A stretch of DNA of 64,000 nucleotides from UBA8337 sp965658615 (GCA_965658615.1 CBFHSX010000001.1:56478-120477), one strand, 5' to 3'. Positions 52,887 to 62,524 are shown, numbered from the stretch's first letter. Numbers and translations are program-made. Notes: generated by a model from the letters alone, not told the origin.

Positions 52887-53183
52887 TTACTCCTCGCCGA
52901 ATTTATCGCCAATCAAAGCCACCAAAGCGGCAATCGCTTCTTCGGCATCGGCCCCGTCACCCGACAGGGTGATTTTTGAGCCGAGACCGGCGCCCAACAT
53001 CATCAGCCCCATAATCGAGGTTGCTTGCGCGCTTTCGCCATCCTTGCTGACATGAATATCGGCCTCAAAACGCTCGGCCAATTCGACGAATTTGGCCGAG
53101 GCGCGTGCATGCAGGCCGCGTTGGTTCAAAATATCGACAGTGCAGCTATGCTCATTGCACCGATCTATAGGCCCGGTGCTCAA
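52887..53183 (-). CDS. ptsH: Phosphocarrier protein HPr
   Basis: A 98-residue HPr. His25 in NQRGLHARASAKFVEL is the phosphorelay histidine, and Ser56 in AQATSIMGLMML corresponds to the regulatory serine phosphorylated by HPr kinase, whose gene lies nearby. It overlaps manX by four bases (ATGA). As no sugar permease is in the cluster, it is likely part of a regulatory PTS. Confidence 0.95.
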   Translation of the reverse strand: MSTGPIDRCNEHSCTVDILNQRGLHARASAKFVELAERFEADIHVSKDGESAQATSIMGLMMLGAGLGSKITLSGDGADAEEAIAALVALIGDKFGEE

Positions 53184-53578
53184 TTACCCAATACCTCGCT
53201 GGCAACGGAGATATATTTGCGCGCCGCTTCCTTGGCTTGCAAAACCGCTTCGGGCAGCGCCATGCTGTCGCGAATTGAGGCAAATTTGATCAACATGGGC
53301 AGATTGATACCGGCGATGACCTCGACGCGGTCTTTTTCCAATAGCGAAATAGCCAGATTGGACGGCGTGCCGCCAAACATATCGGTCAACAGCACCACGC
53401 CCTTGCCGCCATCGACGGCAGCAATGGCATCCACAATATCCTGACGCCGCTTTTCCATATTATCGTCAGGGCCGATACAAATGGTTTCCAGATTATCCTG
53501 CGCGCCGACGACATGCTCAACGGCCGCACGAAATTCATCGGCCAAAGCGCCATGTGTGACGAGAACCAAACCGATCAT
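53180..53578 (-). CDS. manX: PTS EIIA component, mannose family
   Basis: A 132-residue EIIA-Man domain. His9 in VLVTHGALADEF is the phosphorylation site and LLTDMFGGTPSNLAISLL is the conserved core. No EIIB, EIIC or EIID is near, so it is probably a regulatory EIIA that signals together with HPr and HPr kinase. It lies between hprK and ptsH. The gene rapZ, often found between hprK and this gene in relatives, is missing from the 82-base gap. Confidence 0.92.
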   Translation of the reverse strand: MIGLVLVTHGALADEFRAAVEHVVGAQDNLETICIGPDDNMEKRRQDIVDAIAAVDGGKGVVLLTDMFGGTPSNLAISLLEKDRVEVIAGINLPMLIKFASIRDSMALPEAVLQAKEAARKYISVASEVLGN

Positions 53579-53660
53579 ATGCTGTCTCCTTTTTTGTCAC
53601 TTTGGCGTTGATTTGGCTGAAAGACAAGTGGCTGCTGCCGGCAGCTGTCACGCGATTGGT

Positions 53661-54116
53661 TCAATCAAGCCCGTAAATCGCGTCCTCGCGAAACCCATCG
53701 CGCAAGGCGGCGGCAGCGCGTTTTATTTTCAACGGCGTATAAGGGTCATGCCCGTCTAAGCGTAAAAGCGCAATATCCTGACCGGCAATCTCCGTGGTGG
53801 CATTGGGGGCGATGCGCGGCACCGCTTCGCCGGCAACAAGCTCAACCACCAAAGCAAGACGCGCGCGCGGTTGATAGGCCATGCGCAACAGGCCCAGCCC
53901 GCGCACTTCAACCAGACCGGCAAGCGTGTCATGGGGGCGCAGCAGCACCGCACCCGCCTCGGCCTCGACATAGAGCCGATCATCGGCGATAAGCTGCGCG
54001 CCATAGTGCTCGATTAGCGCCAAGCCGATCATGGATTTGCCGCTACCGCTCGGCCCGCGCAACATGATAGCTGTGTCCTCAAGTGCCACCGCGCTGGCGT
54101 GCAAGAGCGTGCTCAT
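53661..54116 (-). CDS. hprK: HPr kinase/phosphorylase, short alphaproteobacterial form
   Basis: A 151-residue catalytic domain only; the N-terminal domain of the Gram-positive enzyme is absent, as is usual in alphaproteobacteria. Walker A is GPSGSGKS (21-28), followed by ADDRLYVEAE with Asp45-Asp46, and the signature EVRGLGLLRMAYQ. It should phosphorylate HPr on Ser56. It lies seven bases downstream of chvG on the same strand, linking the PTS with the ChvG/ChvI system. Confidence 0.93.
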   Translation of the reverse strand: MSTLLHASAVALEDTAIMLRGPSGSGKSMIGLALIEHYGAQLIADDRLYVEAEAGAVLLRPHDTLAGLVEVRGLGLLRMAYQPRARLALVVELVAGEAVPRIAPNATTEIAGQDIALLRLDGHDPYTPLKIKRAAAALRDGFREDAIYGLD

Positions 54117-54123
54117 GACCTAC

Positions 54124-55869
54124 TCATGCTCCGCTCGTGCCGCGGCGCGTTGCCTTTTCGGCCGCCGGCGGGGCCAGCGGCAGGGTTAGGGTAAAATAGG
54201 CACCCGTGCCATCAGGCCGGTTATCCGCCGTCAAATCGCCGCCATGCGCCTGCGCGATTTGCCGCGAAATGGACAGGCCGAGACCGGAATGTCCGGCTGC
54301 ATTGGCGGGGGCTGTTTTTTCACGCTGATTAGGCGGCTTGTGCATCTTGGGCGGCTGCTTGCTGCGATCGGTGTAAAAACGCTCAAAAATCTTATCCTGC
54401 GTGTCGGTCGCCAGCCCCGGGCCTTCATCGGCGACAATCAGCGCCACATGCGTGTCATGGCACTGTGTGGTCAAAAACACGCGCCCCCCGGCCGGGGTAA
54501 ATGACGCCGCATTGGTCAGCAAATTATCAATGATTTGGGCAATGCGCGGTTTTTGCGCCAATACCGGGCACGGCGTATCGGCGCGCGCCACCAATTCAAC
54601 GCCATGGTCTTCCGTCATGCCGGTTGCCAGTGCCGCGCCCATTTCCGCTGCCAAATCTGACAGGTCAAACGCATCGCTGCCGCCGCGATTAAGCTCGGCA
54701 TCGAGCCGCGTCGCATTGGCAATATCGCTGATCAGCCGGTTCAAACGCTGCACATCGTTTTGGATGATCGCCATCATTTGCCCATAATCATCGGGCCGCG
54801 CTGCTTTATCGGTATGTTCGAGACTTTGCACGGCGCTGTGCAAAGAGGTAAGTGGGTTTTTCAACTCATGCGCCACATCGGCGGCAAAGCGGTCAATGGT
54901 CGAAATGCGTGCCACCAGCCTTTCGGTCATATCGCGCAAGGCGCCGGACAACTCGCCGATTTCGTCGGGCCGTGCGGCATAATCGGGGATGGTATCAAGC
55001 TCGGGCAGGGTCGGTGAATGGCTGCCAAAGCCGCGTATCGCCGAGGCCAGACGGCGCACCGGCGCGATAATCGTTGCCGCCAAAAACAGCGAGGTAATGA
55101 CATTGACCGCTAACGCAATGGCGGAAAGCTGCACCACGAGACGGCGTTCTTCATTCAGCAAGGCGTCGATTTCGCCCGGCTGTGTCGACAGCATCAGCGC
55201 ACCGATTATGGCCCGATAACCTTGCACCGGCACGGCGACGGTCAAAATATCGCCGCCCTCTTCGGATTGGCGTTGCAGGCTGGCCGGACGACCACGCAGC
55301 GCGCTGGCCACTTCGGAAAGACGCCGCCCATCAGCGGCATTTATCTCGCTCAAAAGCGGCGCCGGTGGCCGCAAAAGAGAATTGATTTGCCGCCAAGCCT
55401 GCTGCATGAAGCCCGGAACCGCACTGTCATCTTGCAGGGGCGGCAGGTCTTTGGCGATGACCCGCGTGCTGCGATCCATGCGGGCGCTATCAAGCACCAA
55501 ATTGCCTTTGCGGCTATAAAGACGCAGCCGCGCTTTCGAAACCATGCGCGATTGGTTCATAATAGTGGCCGCTTCATTGACCTGCCAATCGCCGGCGGCC
55601 TCGGGCAGGATGCGGTTCAATAGGGACGGCTCGAGAAATTGAAACGGCGTATCGGGTCGTGCTGTCTGGCTCAGCGCACCGGCGATGAGACGGGCTTGCG
55701 CTTCGAGGTTTTCGCGATAGGCATTGGTCAGCACTTGCCGCGACTCGTGAAAGGCGAGAAACCCGCCCAGCAGCACGAGCAGGCCCAGCATGTTCAAAAT
55801 AATCAGACGCGCCAATAAGCTTTTGCGAAAGGCGGGGCCGGGTGCGGTTATGGGTTTCAGCAGAGCCAT
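54124..55869 (-). CDS. chvG: Sensor histidine kinase ChvG
   Basis: A 581-residue membrane kinase. Membrane segments are at about 20-40 and 246-270 with a periplasmic sensor domain between them, then HAMP (about 270-325), the H-box RFAADVAHELKNPLTSLHSAV with His334, and an ATPase domain with NLLTNAASFTPAGG, VADEGPGL and GLGLSISRQIAQAHGG. A disordered Pro/Lys-rich insert (RSKQPPKMHKPPNQREKTAP) lies in the ATP-lid region. In rhizobia and Caulobacter the ChvG/ChvI pair responds to acid or envelope stress. It starts one base after the chvI stop. Confidence 0.93.
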   Translation of the reverse strand: MALLKPITAPGPAFRKSLLARLIILNMLGLLVLLGGFLAFHESRQVLTNAYRENLEAQARLIAGALSQTARPDTPFQFLEPSLLNRILPEAAGDWQVNEAATIMNQSRMVSKARLRLYSRKGNLVLDSARMDRSTRVIAKDLPPLQDDSAVPGFMQQAWRQINSLLRPPAPLLSEINAADGRRLSEVASALRGRPASLQRQSEEGGDILTVAVPVQGYRAIIGALMLSTQPGEIDALLNEERRLVVQLSAIALAVNVITSLFLAATIIAPVRRLASAIRGFGSHSPTLPELDTIPDYAARPDEIGELSGALRDMTERLVARISTIDRFAADVAHELKNPLTSLHSAVQSLEHTDKAARPDDYGQMMAIIQNDVQRLNRLISDIANATRLDAELNRGGSDAFDLSDLAAEMGAALATGMTEDHGVELVARADTPCPVLAQKPRIAQIIDNLLTNAASFTPAGGRVFLTTQCHDTHVALIVADEGPGLATDTQDKIFERFYTDRSKQPPKMHKPPNQREKTAPANAAGHSGLGLSISRQIAQAHGGDLTADNRPDGTGAYFTLTLPLAPPAAEKATRRGTSGA

Positions 55870-55870
55870 G

Positions 55871-56581
55871 TCAGCCTTCTACAAACTTATAGCCGACCCC
55901 GTAAAGCGTCTCAATGGCATCAAAGCTGTCGTCAACCGCACGAAATTTGCGGCGCAGGCGCTTTATATGGCTGTCAATTGTGCGGTCATCGACATAAATC
56001 TGGTCGTCATAAGCGGCGTCCATAAGCGCGTCGCGGGATTTAACCACGCCCGGGCGGCGCGCCAGCGCGTCGAGGATCATAAATTCAGTGACAGTGAGCG
56101 CCACCGGCTTGTCTTGCCAACGACAATCATGGCGATCGGCATCCAGCGTTAACGCGCCGCGCTGCATCAGACTGCCGTCATCAAGTTTGCCGCTTGCCTC
56201 CTGCGGCTTTTCAGCGCGTGCTTTTGTGCGCCGCAGAACGGCGCGGATACGCTCGATCAAGAGCCGCTGCGAAAACGGTTTGGTGATATAGTCATCAGCC
56301 CCCATTTTTAGACCGAACACCTCGTCGATTTCATCGTCCTTCGAGGTCAAAAACACGACCGGCATTTGGCTGGTTTGGCGCAATTTGCGCAGCAATTCGA
56401 GCCCGTCCATGCGCGGCATTTTAATGTCGAACACGCCAATATCCGCCGGTGTCTGCGCCAAAGCGGCCAGCGCGCTTTCACCATCAGTGAAACTTTTGAC
56501 GCCAAAGCCCTCCGCCTCCAATGCCATGCGCACCGAAGCCAGAATATTGGCGTCATCATCAACCAATATAATTTGCGCCAT
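55871..56581 (-). CDS. chvI: Response regulator ChvI
   Basis: A 236-residue OmpR-family regulator. The receiver has Asp8-Asp10, the phospho-acceptor Asp52 in GVFDIKMPRMDGLELL, Thr in VFLTSKDDEIDEVFGLKMGADD and Lys in YITKPF. The C-terminal winged helix ends RTIDSHIKRLRRKFRAVDDSFDAIETLYGVGYKF. It is divergent from pckA, which it may regulate, as known in rhizobia for central-metabolism genes at this locus. Confidence 0.95.
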   Translation of the reverse strand: MAQIILVDDDANILASVRMALEAEGFGVKSFTDGESALAALAQTPADIGVFDIKMPRMDGLELLRKLRQTSQMPVVFLTSKDDEIDEVFGLKMGADDYITKPFSQRLLIERIRAVLRRTKARAEKPQEASGKLDDGSLMQRGALTLDADRHDCRWQDKPVALTVTEFMILDALARRPGVVKSRDALMDAAYDDQIYVDDRTIDSHIKRLRRKFRAVDDSFDAIETLYGVGYKFVEG

Positions 56582-56699
56582 TTTTATCTCCTTTGGGATG
56601 AATCTTAGGCCTGCGCGCGGCGTTTGAGAAGTTTAAACACGGCACCAGTTAATTTCCATATTCATCACCAATAAATATGGCGGTTCTGTGGTCATCCGC

Positions 56700-56764
56700 T
56701 TGCTTATGCAGTTTGCTTGGCATATATTTCGCACAATGCACCAAATGAGACATATTTTATCTCA
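56700..56764 (+). promoter_or_regulatory. pckA promoter and downstream inverted repeat
   Basis: TTGCTT (56700-56705) and TATATT (56723-56728) are 17 bases apart, a good sigma-70 arrangement 72 bases before the pckA start. Downstream, TGAGA and TCTCA (56746-56764) form an inverted repeat in the leader. Other A/T-rich sequence fills the 218-base gap to chvI. Confidence 0.55.
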
Positions 56765-56799
56765 GACATCGTTATTTTTTGACTGCGGAGGGTTTTTTC

Positions 56800-58401
56800 A
56801 TGCAGCAATCCGGTTTTCACATTAGTCGCAATGGGGTTGAGGGTCAGGGACTGAGCAAAGCCGCCGCCGTTTACTGGAACCTACGTCCGGCCGCCATTTA
56901 CGAAATGGCGCTGGCCCGCGGCGAAGCCGAGATTGCCGGAAGCGGCCCGCTTTTGGTGAAAACCGGGGCGCATACCGGTCGTTCGGCGCAGGACAAGTTC
57001 ATTGTCCGCGACGCGACCACGGAAAATGAGATCTGGTGGGACAATAATAAAGACATGTCGTCTGATCAATTCGACGCGCTGCACGACGACATGCTGGCCT
57101 ATGCCGAAGGCAAAGAGATATTGGTACAAGACTTGTTTGGCGGTGCCGATAAAACGCACCGTCTGGCCACGCGTGTGGTGACCGAGCTGGCCTGGCATTC
57201 GCTGTTTATCCAAAACCTGTTGATTGAGCCTGAAACGCAGGAGCTTGATGGCTTTGATCCGGATTTCGTGATTATGAATTTCCCCGGCTTTAAAGCCGAA
57301 CCGGCGCGCCATGGCAGCCGCGGCGAAACCATGATTGCGGTCAATTTTGACAAGAAAATCGTTTTGATTTGCGGCACATCCTATGCCGGGGAAACAAAAA
57401 AATCGGTCTTCTCCATGCTCAATTACACGCTGCCGCCCAAGCGCGTTATGCCGATGCATTGCTCGGTCAATGTCGGTGATGCCGGCGATAGCGCTGTTTT
57501 CTTCGGCTTGAGCGGTACCGGCAAAACCACTTTATCGGCCGACCCGAACCGCATTCTGGTCGGCGACGACGAACATGGCTGGTCAGAAAACGGTGTGTTT
57601 AATTTTGAAGGCGGTTGCTACGCCAAAATGATCAATCTGTCAGCCGAGGCCGAGCCGGAAATTTATGCCACCACACAGCGTTTCGGCACAGTGCTGGAAA
57701 ATGTCGTGATGGATCCTGAGACCAAAGCGTTGGATTTTGACGATAATACGCTGGCGGAAAACTCGCGCGGCGCTTATCCATTGTCCTTTATCCCGAACGC
57801 CTCGGAAACCGGCACGGCGGGTCATCCGAAAAACATCATTATGCTGACAGCCGATGCGTTTGGGGTACTGCCGCCGATTTCGCGGCTGACACCGAGCCAG
57901 GCCATGTATCACTTCCTGTCCGGCTATACCGCCAAAGTGGCGGGCACGGAAAAAGGCGTGACCGAGCCGGAAGCGACTTTCTCGACTTGCTTTGGCGCGC
58001 CCTTTATGCCGCGTCACCCGTCAGCCTATGGCAATTTGCTGCGCGACCTGATCGCCGAGCACGACGCCAAATGCTGGCTGGTCAATACAGGCTGGACCGG
58101 CGGCGCATATGGCATTGGCAATCGTATGCCGATTAAAGAGACGCGCGCGCTTCTTTCAGCCGCGCTGGATGGCAGCCTGAATAATGTCGAATTTCGCATT
58201 GACCCGAATTTCGGCTTTGAAGTGCCGGTCGCCGTGCCGGGCGTCGACAGCTCGATCCTCAACCCACGCGACACATGGGCCGATAAAGACGGCTATGACG
58301 CCCAAGCCGCCAAGCTGGTCGCCATGTTTGTCGCCAATTTCGACAAATTCCTCGCCCATGTGGACGATAATGTGAAAGCCGCCGCATTGGCTGCTGAATA
58401 A
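56800..58401 (+). CDS. pckA: Phosphoenolpyruvate carboxykinase (ATP)
   Basis: A 533-residue enzyme converting oxaloacetate and ATP to PEP, the entry to gluconeogenesis. The kinase P-loop is FFGLSGTGKTTLSADPNR; other blocks are TGRSAQDKFIVRD, MPMHCSVNVG, GDDEHGW and FNFEGGCYAKMINLS. A TTG seven codons earlier is open, but the ATG at 56800 has GGAGG eight bases before it. The gene faces away from chvI-chvG-hprK, a grouping conserved in alphaproteobacteria that ties carbon status to gluconeogenesis. Confidence 0.97.
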   Translation: MQQSGFHISRNGVEGQGLSKAAAVYWNLRPAAIYEMALARGEAEIAGSGPLLVKTGAHTGRSAQDKFIVRDATTENEIWWDNNKDMSSDQFDALHDDMLAYAEGKEILVQDLFGGADKTHRLATRVVTELAWHSLFIQNLLIEPETQELDGFDPDFVIMNFPGFKAEPARHGSRGETMIAVNFDKKIVLICGTSYAGETKKSVFSMLNYTLPPKRVMPMHCSVNVGDAGDSAVFFGLSGTGKTTLSADPNRILVGDDEHGWSENGVFNFEGGCYAKMINLSAEAEPEIYATTQRFGTVLENVVMDPETKALDFDDNTLAENSRGAYPLSFIPNASETGTAGHPKNIIMLTADAFGVLPPISRLTPSQAMYHFLSGYTAKVAGTEKGVTEPEATFSTCFGAPFMPRHPSAYGNLLRDLIAEHDAKCWLVNTGWTGGAYGIGNRMPIKETRALLSAALDGSLNNVEFRIDPNFGFEVPVAVPGVDSSILNPRDTWADKDGYDAQAAKLVAMFVANFDKFLAHVDDNVKAAALAAE

Positions 58402-58445
58402 CAGAGAGGCTGCTTTTCTTTCGGAAAGCGCCAAGTCAAATAATC

Positions 58446-58475
58446 AGGGCGGGGTAAAACCCCGCCCTTTTTTTG
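58446..58475 (+). terminator. Rho-independent terminator after pckA
   Basis: AGGGCGGGG and CCCCGCCCT form a perfect nine-base stem with a short TAAAA loop followed by seven T. It begins 45 bases after the pckA stop. Confidence 0.95.
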
Positions 58476-58494
58476 CCTTATCCGTTTATATTTT

Positions 58495-58553
58495 TCATAA
58501 TTAGTATGACTAATTAAATAATATATGAAAATATATTATTAATCATACTATTA
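58495..58553. repeat. AT-rich nested inverted repeat between pckA and polA
   Basis: AATAATATAT (58517-58526) and ATATATTATT (58531-58540) form a perfect ten-base stem with a GAAA loop. An outer pair AGTATGA/TCATACT extends it after a small internal bulge. The stretch is almost pure A and T within a GC-rich sequence, lies between convergent genes and touches the polA stop. It may be a transcription barrier, a protein site or a remnant of foreign DNA. Confidence 0.65.
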
Positions 58554-61439
58554 ATGCGCTTCTTCCCAATTATCCGCCGCTTGCGCGTCCACCACCAGCG
58601 GAACCGACAAATTTAGCCTTGGCGCGCAAGCATTTTCCATGGTTTTCCGCACGGTTTCGATGAGATGCGGACAATCTGATGCCGCGGCTTCGAAAATCAG
58701 CTCATCATGCACTTGCAGCAGCATTTTGGCCTCTGCCAGACCGGCTTTTTCCAACGCATCGGGCATTTGCACCATGGCGCGGCGGATAATATCAGCTGCT
58801 GTGCCTTGGATCGGCGCATTAATGGCGGCGCGTTCGGCAAAGGCACGGCGGGCCGGGATTTTCGCGTTAATCTCGCGCAAATGCACTTTGCGGCCAAACA
58901 GCGTCGTCACATAGCCCTGCGCCTTCGCCTCCGCTTTTACATGCTCCATATAATCCTTAATGCCGGGAAATTTCTCAAAATAGGCCTTGATGTAATCGCT
59001 CGCCTCATGCCGCGAAATACCCAGCTGATTGGCCAGACCAAAGGCCGAAATGCCGTAAATAATGCCGAAATTAATCGCTTTGGCACGGCGGCGCACTTCC
59101 GGCGTCATCTCGGCCATCGGCACATTGAACATTTCTGACGCAGTCATGGCGTGAATATCATCGCCGTTCAAAAACGCATCCTTCAACGCGCCGATATCGG
59201 CCATATGGGCCAGCACGCGCAGCTCGATTTGGCTGTAATCGGCGCTGACCAATTTAGCCCCCTCAGCCGCCACAAAAGCCGTACGAATACGCCGCCCGTC
59301 TTCTGTTCGTACCGGAATATTTTGCAAATTCGGCTCAGACGAAGACAGCCGCCCGGTAGTGGTCGCGGCCAGCGAATAAGAGGTATGGATACGGCCGGTC
59401 TCGGGATGGATAAAATCGGGTAGCGCATCCGTATAGGTCGATTTCAGCTTCGCCAGACCGCGCCAATCGAGCACGAATTGCGCCAAATCATGACCCTCAG
59501 CCGCAAGCCCTTCCAGCACATCCGCGCCTGTGCCCCAGGCACCGGTTTTGGTCTTTTTGCCGCCCGGCAGACCCATTTTATCGAACAGGATTTCACCCAA
59601 TTGTTTGGGGCTGGCAATATTGAAGCTCTCGCCGGCGGTCTCATAAATATCGGCTTCCATAGAAGCCATTTTTTGCGCGAACTCGCCCGACAGGCGCGAC
59701 AGCACAGCCCGGTCAACACAAATACCGGTCGCCTCCATGCGGCGCAGCACCGGCACAAGCGGCCGCTCGGTCGCCTGGTACAGCCCCATCATATGCTCAC
59801 CGACCAAACGAGGCTTCAAATGCTGCCACAGCCGCAACGTCACATCGGCGTCTTCCGCCGCATAGGGCACGGCCTTATCGAGCGGCACCTGATCAAAGGT
59901 AATGGCCGATTTGCCGCTGCCCAAAAGCTCTTTAATCGGGATCGGTGTATGGCCGAGATATTTTTGCGCCAACTCATCCATACCATGGCCGTGATTGCCG
60001 GCATCCAGCGCATAGGACATCAGCATTGTGTCATCAAACGGCGTCACCCCTAGCCCGTGACGCGCCAAAATCTGTAGGTCAAATTTGGCATTTTGCAGGA
60101 TTTTGATGACTGACGCATCCGCCAGCACCGGCGCGAGCGCCGCCAAAGCCGCCTTCATATCGATCTGCTCGGGCGCGCCCATTTGGTCAAGCGGGCCGAA
60201 ATCCAGCCCGTCGCCCGCACCATGTTGCAGCGGCATATAGGCCGCCTCACCCGGCGCGACCGCCAGCGAAATACCGACCAGACGACATTGCATCGCATCC
60301 AACCCATCGGTCTCTGTATCTATTGCCAGAACGCCGGTCTCGTAAGCCCGCGACATCCAGCCCTGCAGCGTCGCCGCATCGCCAATCACCGTATAGCTTG
60401 CCGCGTCAATGACCGGCATGGCGGCGGGCAGAGCGCGATAAGCGCCGTTTTCAGCCGCAACATCTTGCGCGGGCGGCGCATCGTTAGCTGCCAGCGTGTC
60501 TGACGCGGCATAATCATCGACCTGCCAGCCATAACGCTCGGCCAGTCTTTTGGTCAGCGTATTGAACTCCATCGCCTTGGCGAAGCCGATCAGCTTGCCG
60601 CCATCGGGCGCACACATGGCCATTTCATCGAGCGGCACCGGCATGGGCGTGTCCTGCCTGAGCGTCACCAAATCGCGGCTTATGCGCGCTTGATCGGCAA
60701 ATTCAATGAGATTTTCGCGGCGTTTATTTTGCTTGATCTCACCGGCCCGTGCCAGCAGCGTATCAAGATCGCCATATTCTTCGATCAATTGCGCCGCCGT
60801 TTTGATACCGATGCCCGGCACGCCCGGCACATTATCAGCGCTATCGCCGGCCAGCGCCTGCACATCGATAACGCGCTCCGGGCCGACGCCGAATTTTTCG
60901 CGCACCGCATCGCTATCGATAAATTTATCCTTCATCGTATCGACCATATCGACACCATTACCGACCAGCTGCATCAGATCCTTATCCGATGAGACAATGG
61001 TAACGCGCGCACCCGCTTTGGCGGCCTCTACCGCATAAGTGGCGATGAGATCATCCGCCTCAAAGCCGGCCAGCTCGATGGAGGGGATATCAAAGGCGCG
61101 CACCGCTTCGCGCACCAGCGGAAATTGCGGCACCAAATCCTCCGGCGCCGGGGGGCGATGGGCTTTATATTGATCGTAAATCTCGTTGCGAAAGCTTTTG
61201 CCCGACGCGTCAAATATGACCGCCAAATGGGTCGGTGTGCCTTCCGCCCCCATATCGTTCAATAATTTGACCAGCATATTGCAAAAGCCCGATACGGCGC
61301 CGACCGGCAGGCCATCCGATTTGCGGGTCAAAGGCGGCAGCGCATGATAGGCGCGGAAAATATAGCCCGAGCCGTCGACCAGATAGAGATGGTCATTTTT
61401 GCCGATTGGGGCCGGTGCAGATTGTGCCGCTTTTGTCAT
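58551..61439 (-). CDS. polA: DNA polymerase I
   Basis: A 962-residue polymerase with three domains: 5'-nuclease (LYLVDGSGYIFRAYHALPPL, VSSDKDLMQLV, GDSADNVPGVPGIGIKTA), 3'-5' exonuclease with intact active site (VLAIDTETDGLDAMQCR, NAKFDLQILARHG and YAAEDADVTLRLW), and polymerase (DYSQIELRVLAHMADI, RRRAKAINFGIIYGIS, LLQVHDELIFEAA). It repairs DNA and matures Okazaki fragments. It is divergent from the ABC ATPase gene. Confidence 0.97.
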   Translation of the reverse strand: MTKAAQSAPAPIGKNDHLYLVDGSGYIFRAYHALPPLTRKSDGLPVGAVSGFCNMLVKLLNDMGAEGTPTHLAVIFDASGKSFRNEIYDQYKAHRPPAPEDLVPQFPLVREAVRAFDIPSIELAGFEADDLIATYAVEAAKAGARVTIVSSDKDLMQLVGNGVDMVDTMKDKFIDSDAVREKFGVGPERVIDVQALAGDSADNVPGVPGIGIKTAAQLIEEYGDLDTLLARAGEIKQNKRRENLIEFADQARISRDLVTLRQDTPMPVPLDEMAMCAPDGGKLIGFAKAMEFNTLTKRLAERYGWQVDDYAASDTLAANDAPPAQDVAAENGAYRALPAAMPVIDAASYTVIGDAATLQGWMSRAYETGVLAIDTETDGLDAMQCRLVGISLAVAPGEAAYMPLQHGAGDGLDFGPLDQMGAPEQIDMKAALAALAPVLADASVIKILQNAKFDLQILARHGLGVTPFDDTMLMSYALDAGNHGHGMDELAQKYLGHTPIPIKELLGSGKSAITFDQVPLDKAVPYAAEDADVTLRLWQHLKPRLVGEHMMGLYQATERPLVPVLRRMEATGICVDRAVLSRLSGEFAQKMASMEADIYETAGESFNIASPKQLGEILFDKMGLPGGKKTKTGAWGTGADVLEGLAAEGHDLAQFVLDWRGLAKLKSTYTDALPDFIHPETGRIHTSYSLAATTTGRLSSSEPNLQNIPVRTEDGRRIRTAFVAAEGAKLVSADYSQIELRVLAHMADIGALKDAFLNGDDIHAMTASEMFNVPMAEMTPEVRRRAKAINFGIIYGISAFGLANQLGISRHEASDYIKAYFEKFPGIKDYMEHVKAEAKAQGYVTTLFGRKVHLREINAKIPARRAFAERAAINAPIQGTAADIIRRAMVQMPDALEKAGLAEAKMLLQVHDELIFEAAASDCPHLIETVRKTMENACAPRLNLSVPLVVDAQAADNWEEAH

Positions 61440-61571
61440 GTGGATTTGCCTTTTTCCCGAGTCGAGCTCATTTTATCAGAGGCGGCGCGGCGCGACAGAC
61501 ACCAAATGCGTTTTGTCGATTTATTCCCCAGAACAAAAGTGCTAATCCTAGCCGACACAAAGGAACCGAAT

Positions 61572-62501
61572 ATGACCGAATCTGCCCTTTCCGCCCGCGG
61601 CTTGACAAAAACCTATAAGGCCGCCGGCAATGCACCGGCCAAGCAAGCCCTGAAGGGCATTGACCTGGATGTGCCGCGCGGCTCTATTTTCGGCCTTTTG
61701 GGGCCGAACGGCGCCGGTAAATCGACCTTTATCAATATTCTCGCCGGTCTTGTGGTGAAAACCGAAGGCAACGCATCGATTTGGGGCTTTGACATTGACG
61801 ATAATCCGCGCCAAGCGCGCGCTTCGATCGGCATTGTGCCGCAAGAGCTTTCCATTGACCCGTTTTTCACACCGGGCGAAATTATGGATCTGCAAGCCGG
61901 CATGTATGGTGTGCCGAAGGCCGAACGCCGCACGCTGGATATCCTGCGCGCTATGGGGCTGGACGACAAAATCGATGCCTATGCGCGCACGCTTTCGGGT
62001 GGCATGCGCCGACGCCTGCTGGTCGCCAAGGCGCTGGTGCATAACCCGCCGGTTCTGGTGCTCGACGAACCGACTGCCGGTGTGGATATTGAGCTGCGCC
62101 GCCAGCTTTGGGATTATGTGCTGGAGCTGAACGCGCAAGGCGTCACTATTGTATTGACCACGCATTATCTGGAAGAAGCCGAAGAGCTGTGCGATACGAT
62201 TGCGATTATCGACCAGGGCGATCTGGTGGCCTGCGAAGCGACCCAAACCCTGCTGGCGCAAATCGACAATAAGACGCTGCTGGTTCGTCCCACCGCGCCG
62301 CTGACCGCCAGCCCGGCATTGCGCGGGCTGGATACGACCCTGCGCGAGGATGGCCGCCTTGCCGTCACCTATAATCCGGCCGAGCAAAGCGCCGGCGCCG
62401 TGATTGCCGCGCTGCAAGACGCCAAAATCGAGATTGCCGATCTGGACACGCAAGGCGCTGAATTGGAAACCGTCTTTATGAAACTGACCGGCAGCCAATA
62501 G
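61572..62501 (+). CDS. ABC transporter ATP-binding protein (ABC-2 export type)
   Basis: A 309-residue ATPase with Walker A LLGPNGAGKSTFINIL, signature TLSGGMRRRLLVAKALV, Walker B VLVLDEPTAGVDIELR and H-loop TTHYLEEAEELCD. The C-terminal 80 residues follow the DrrA/NodI/YadG-like family. The frame opens 76 codons upstream inside the polA start region, but AAGGA precedes the ATG at 61572. No ABC-2 permease gene follows; the next gene is methylmalonyl-CoA epimerase, so the partner is unknown or elsewhere. Confidence 0.88.
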   Translation: MTESALSARGLTKTYKAAGNAPAKQALKGIDLDVPRGSIFGLLGPNGAGKSTFINILAGLVVKTEGNASIWGFDIDDNPRQARASIGIVPQELSIDPFFTPGEIMDLQAGMYGVPKAERRTLDILRAMGLDDKIDAYARTLSGGMRRRLLVAKALVHNPPVLVLDEPTAGVDIELRRQLWDYVLELNAQGVTIVLTTHYLEEAEELCDTIAIIDQGDLVACEATQTLLAQIDNKTLLVRPTAPLTASPALRGLDTTLREDGRLAVTYNPAEQSAGAVIAALQDAKIEIADLDTQGAELETVFMKLTGSQ

Positions 62502-62524
62502 GCCGGCGATTGAGGGAGAAAAAC

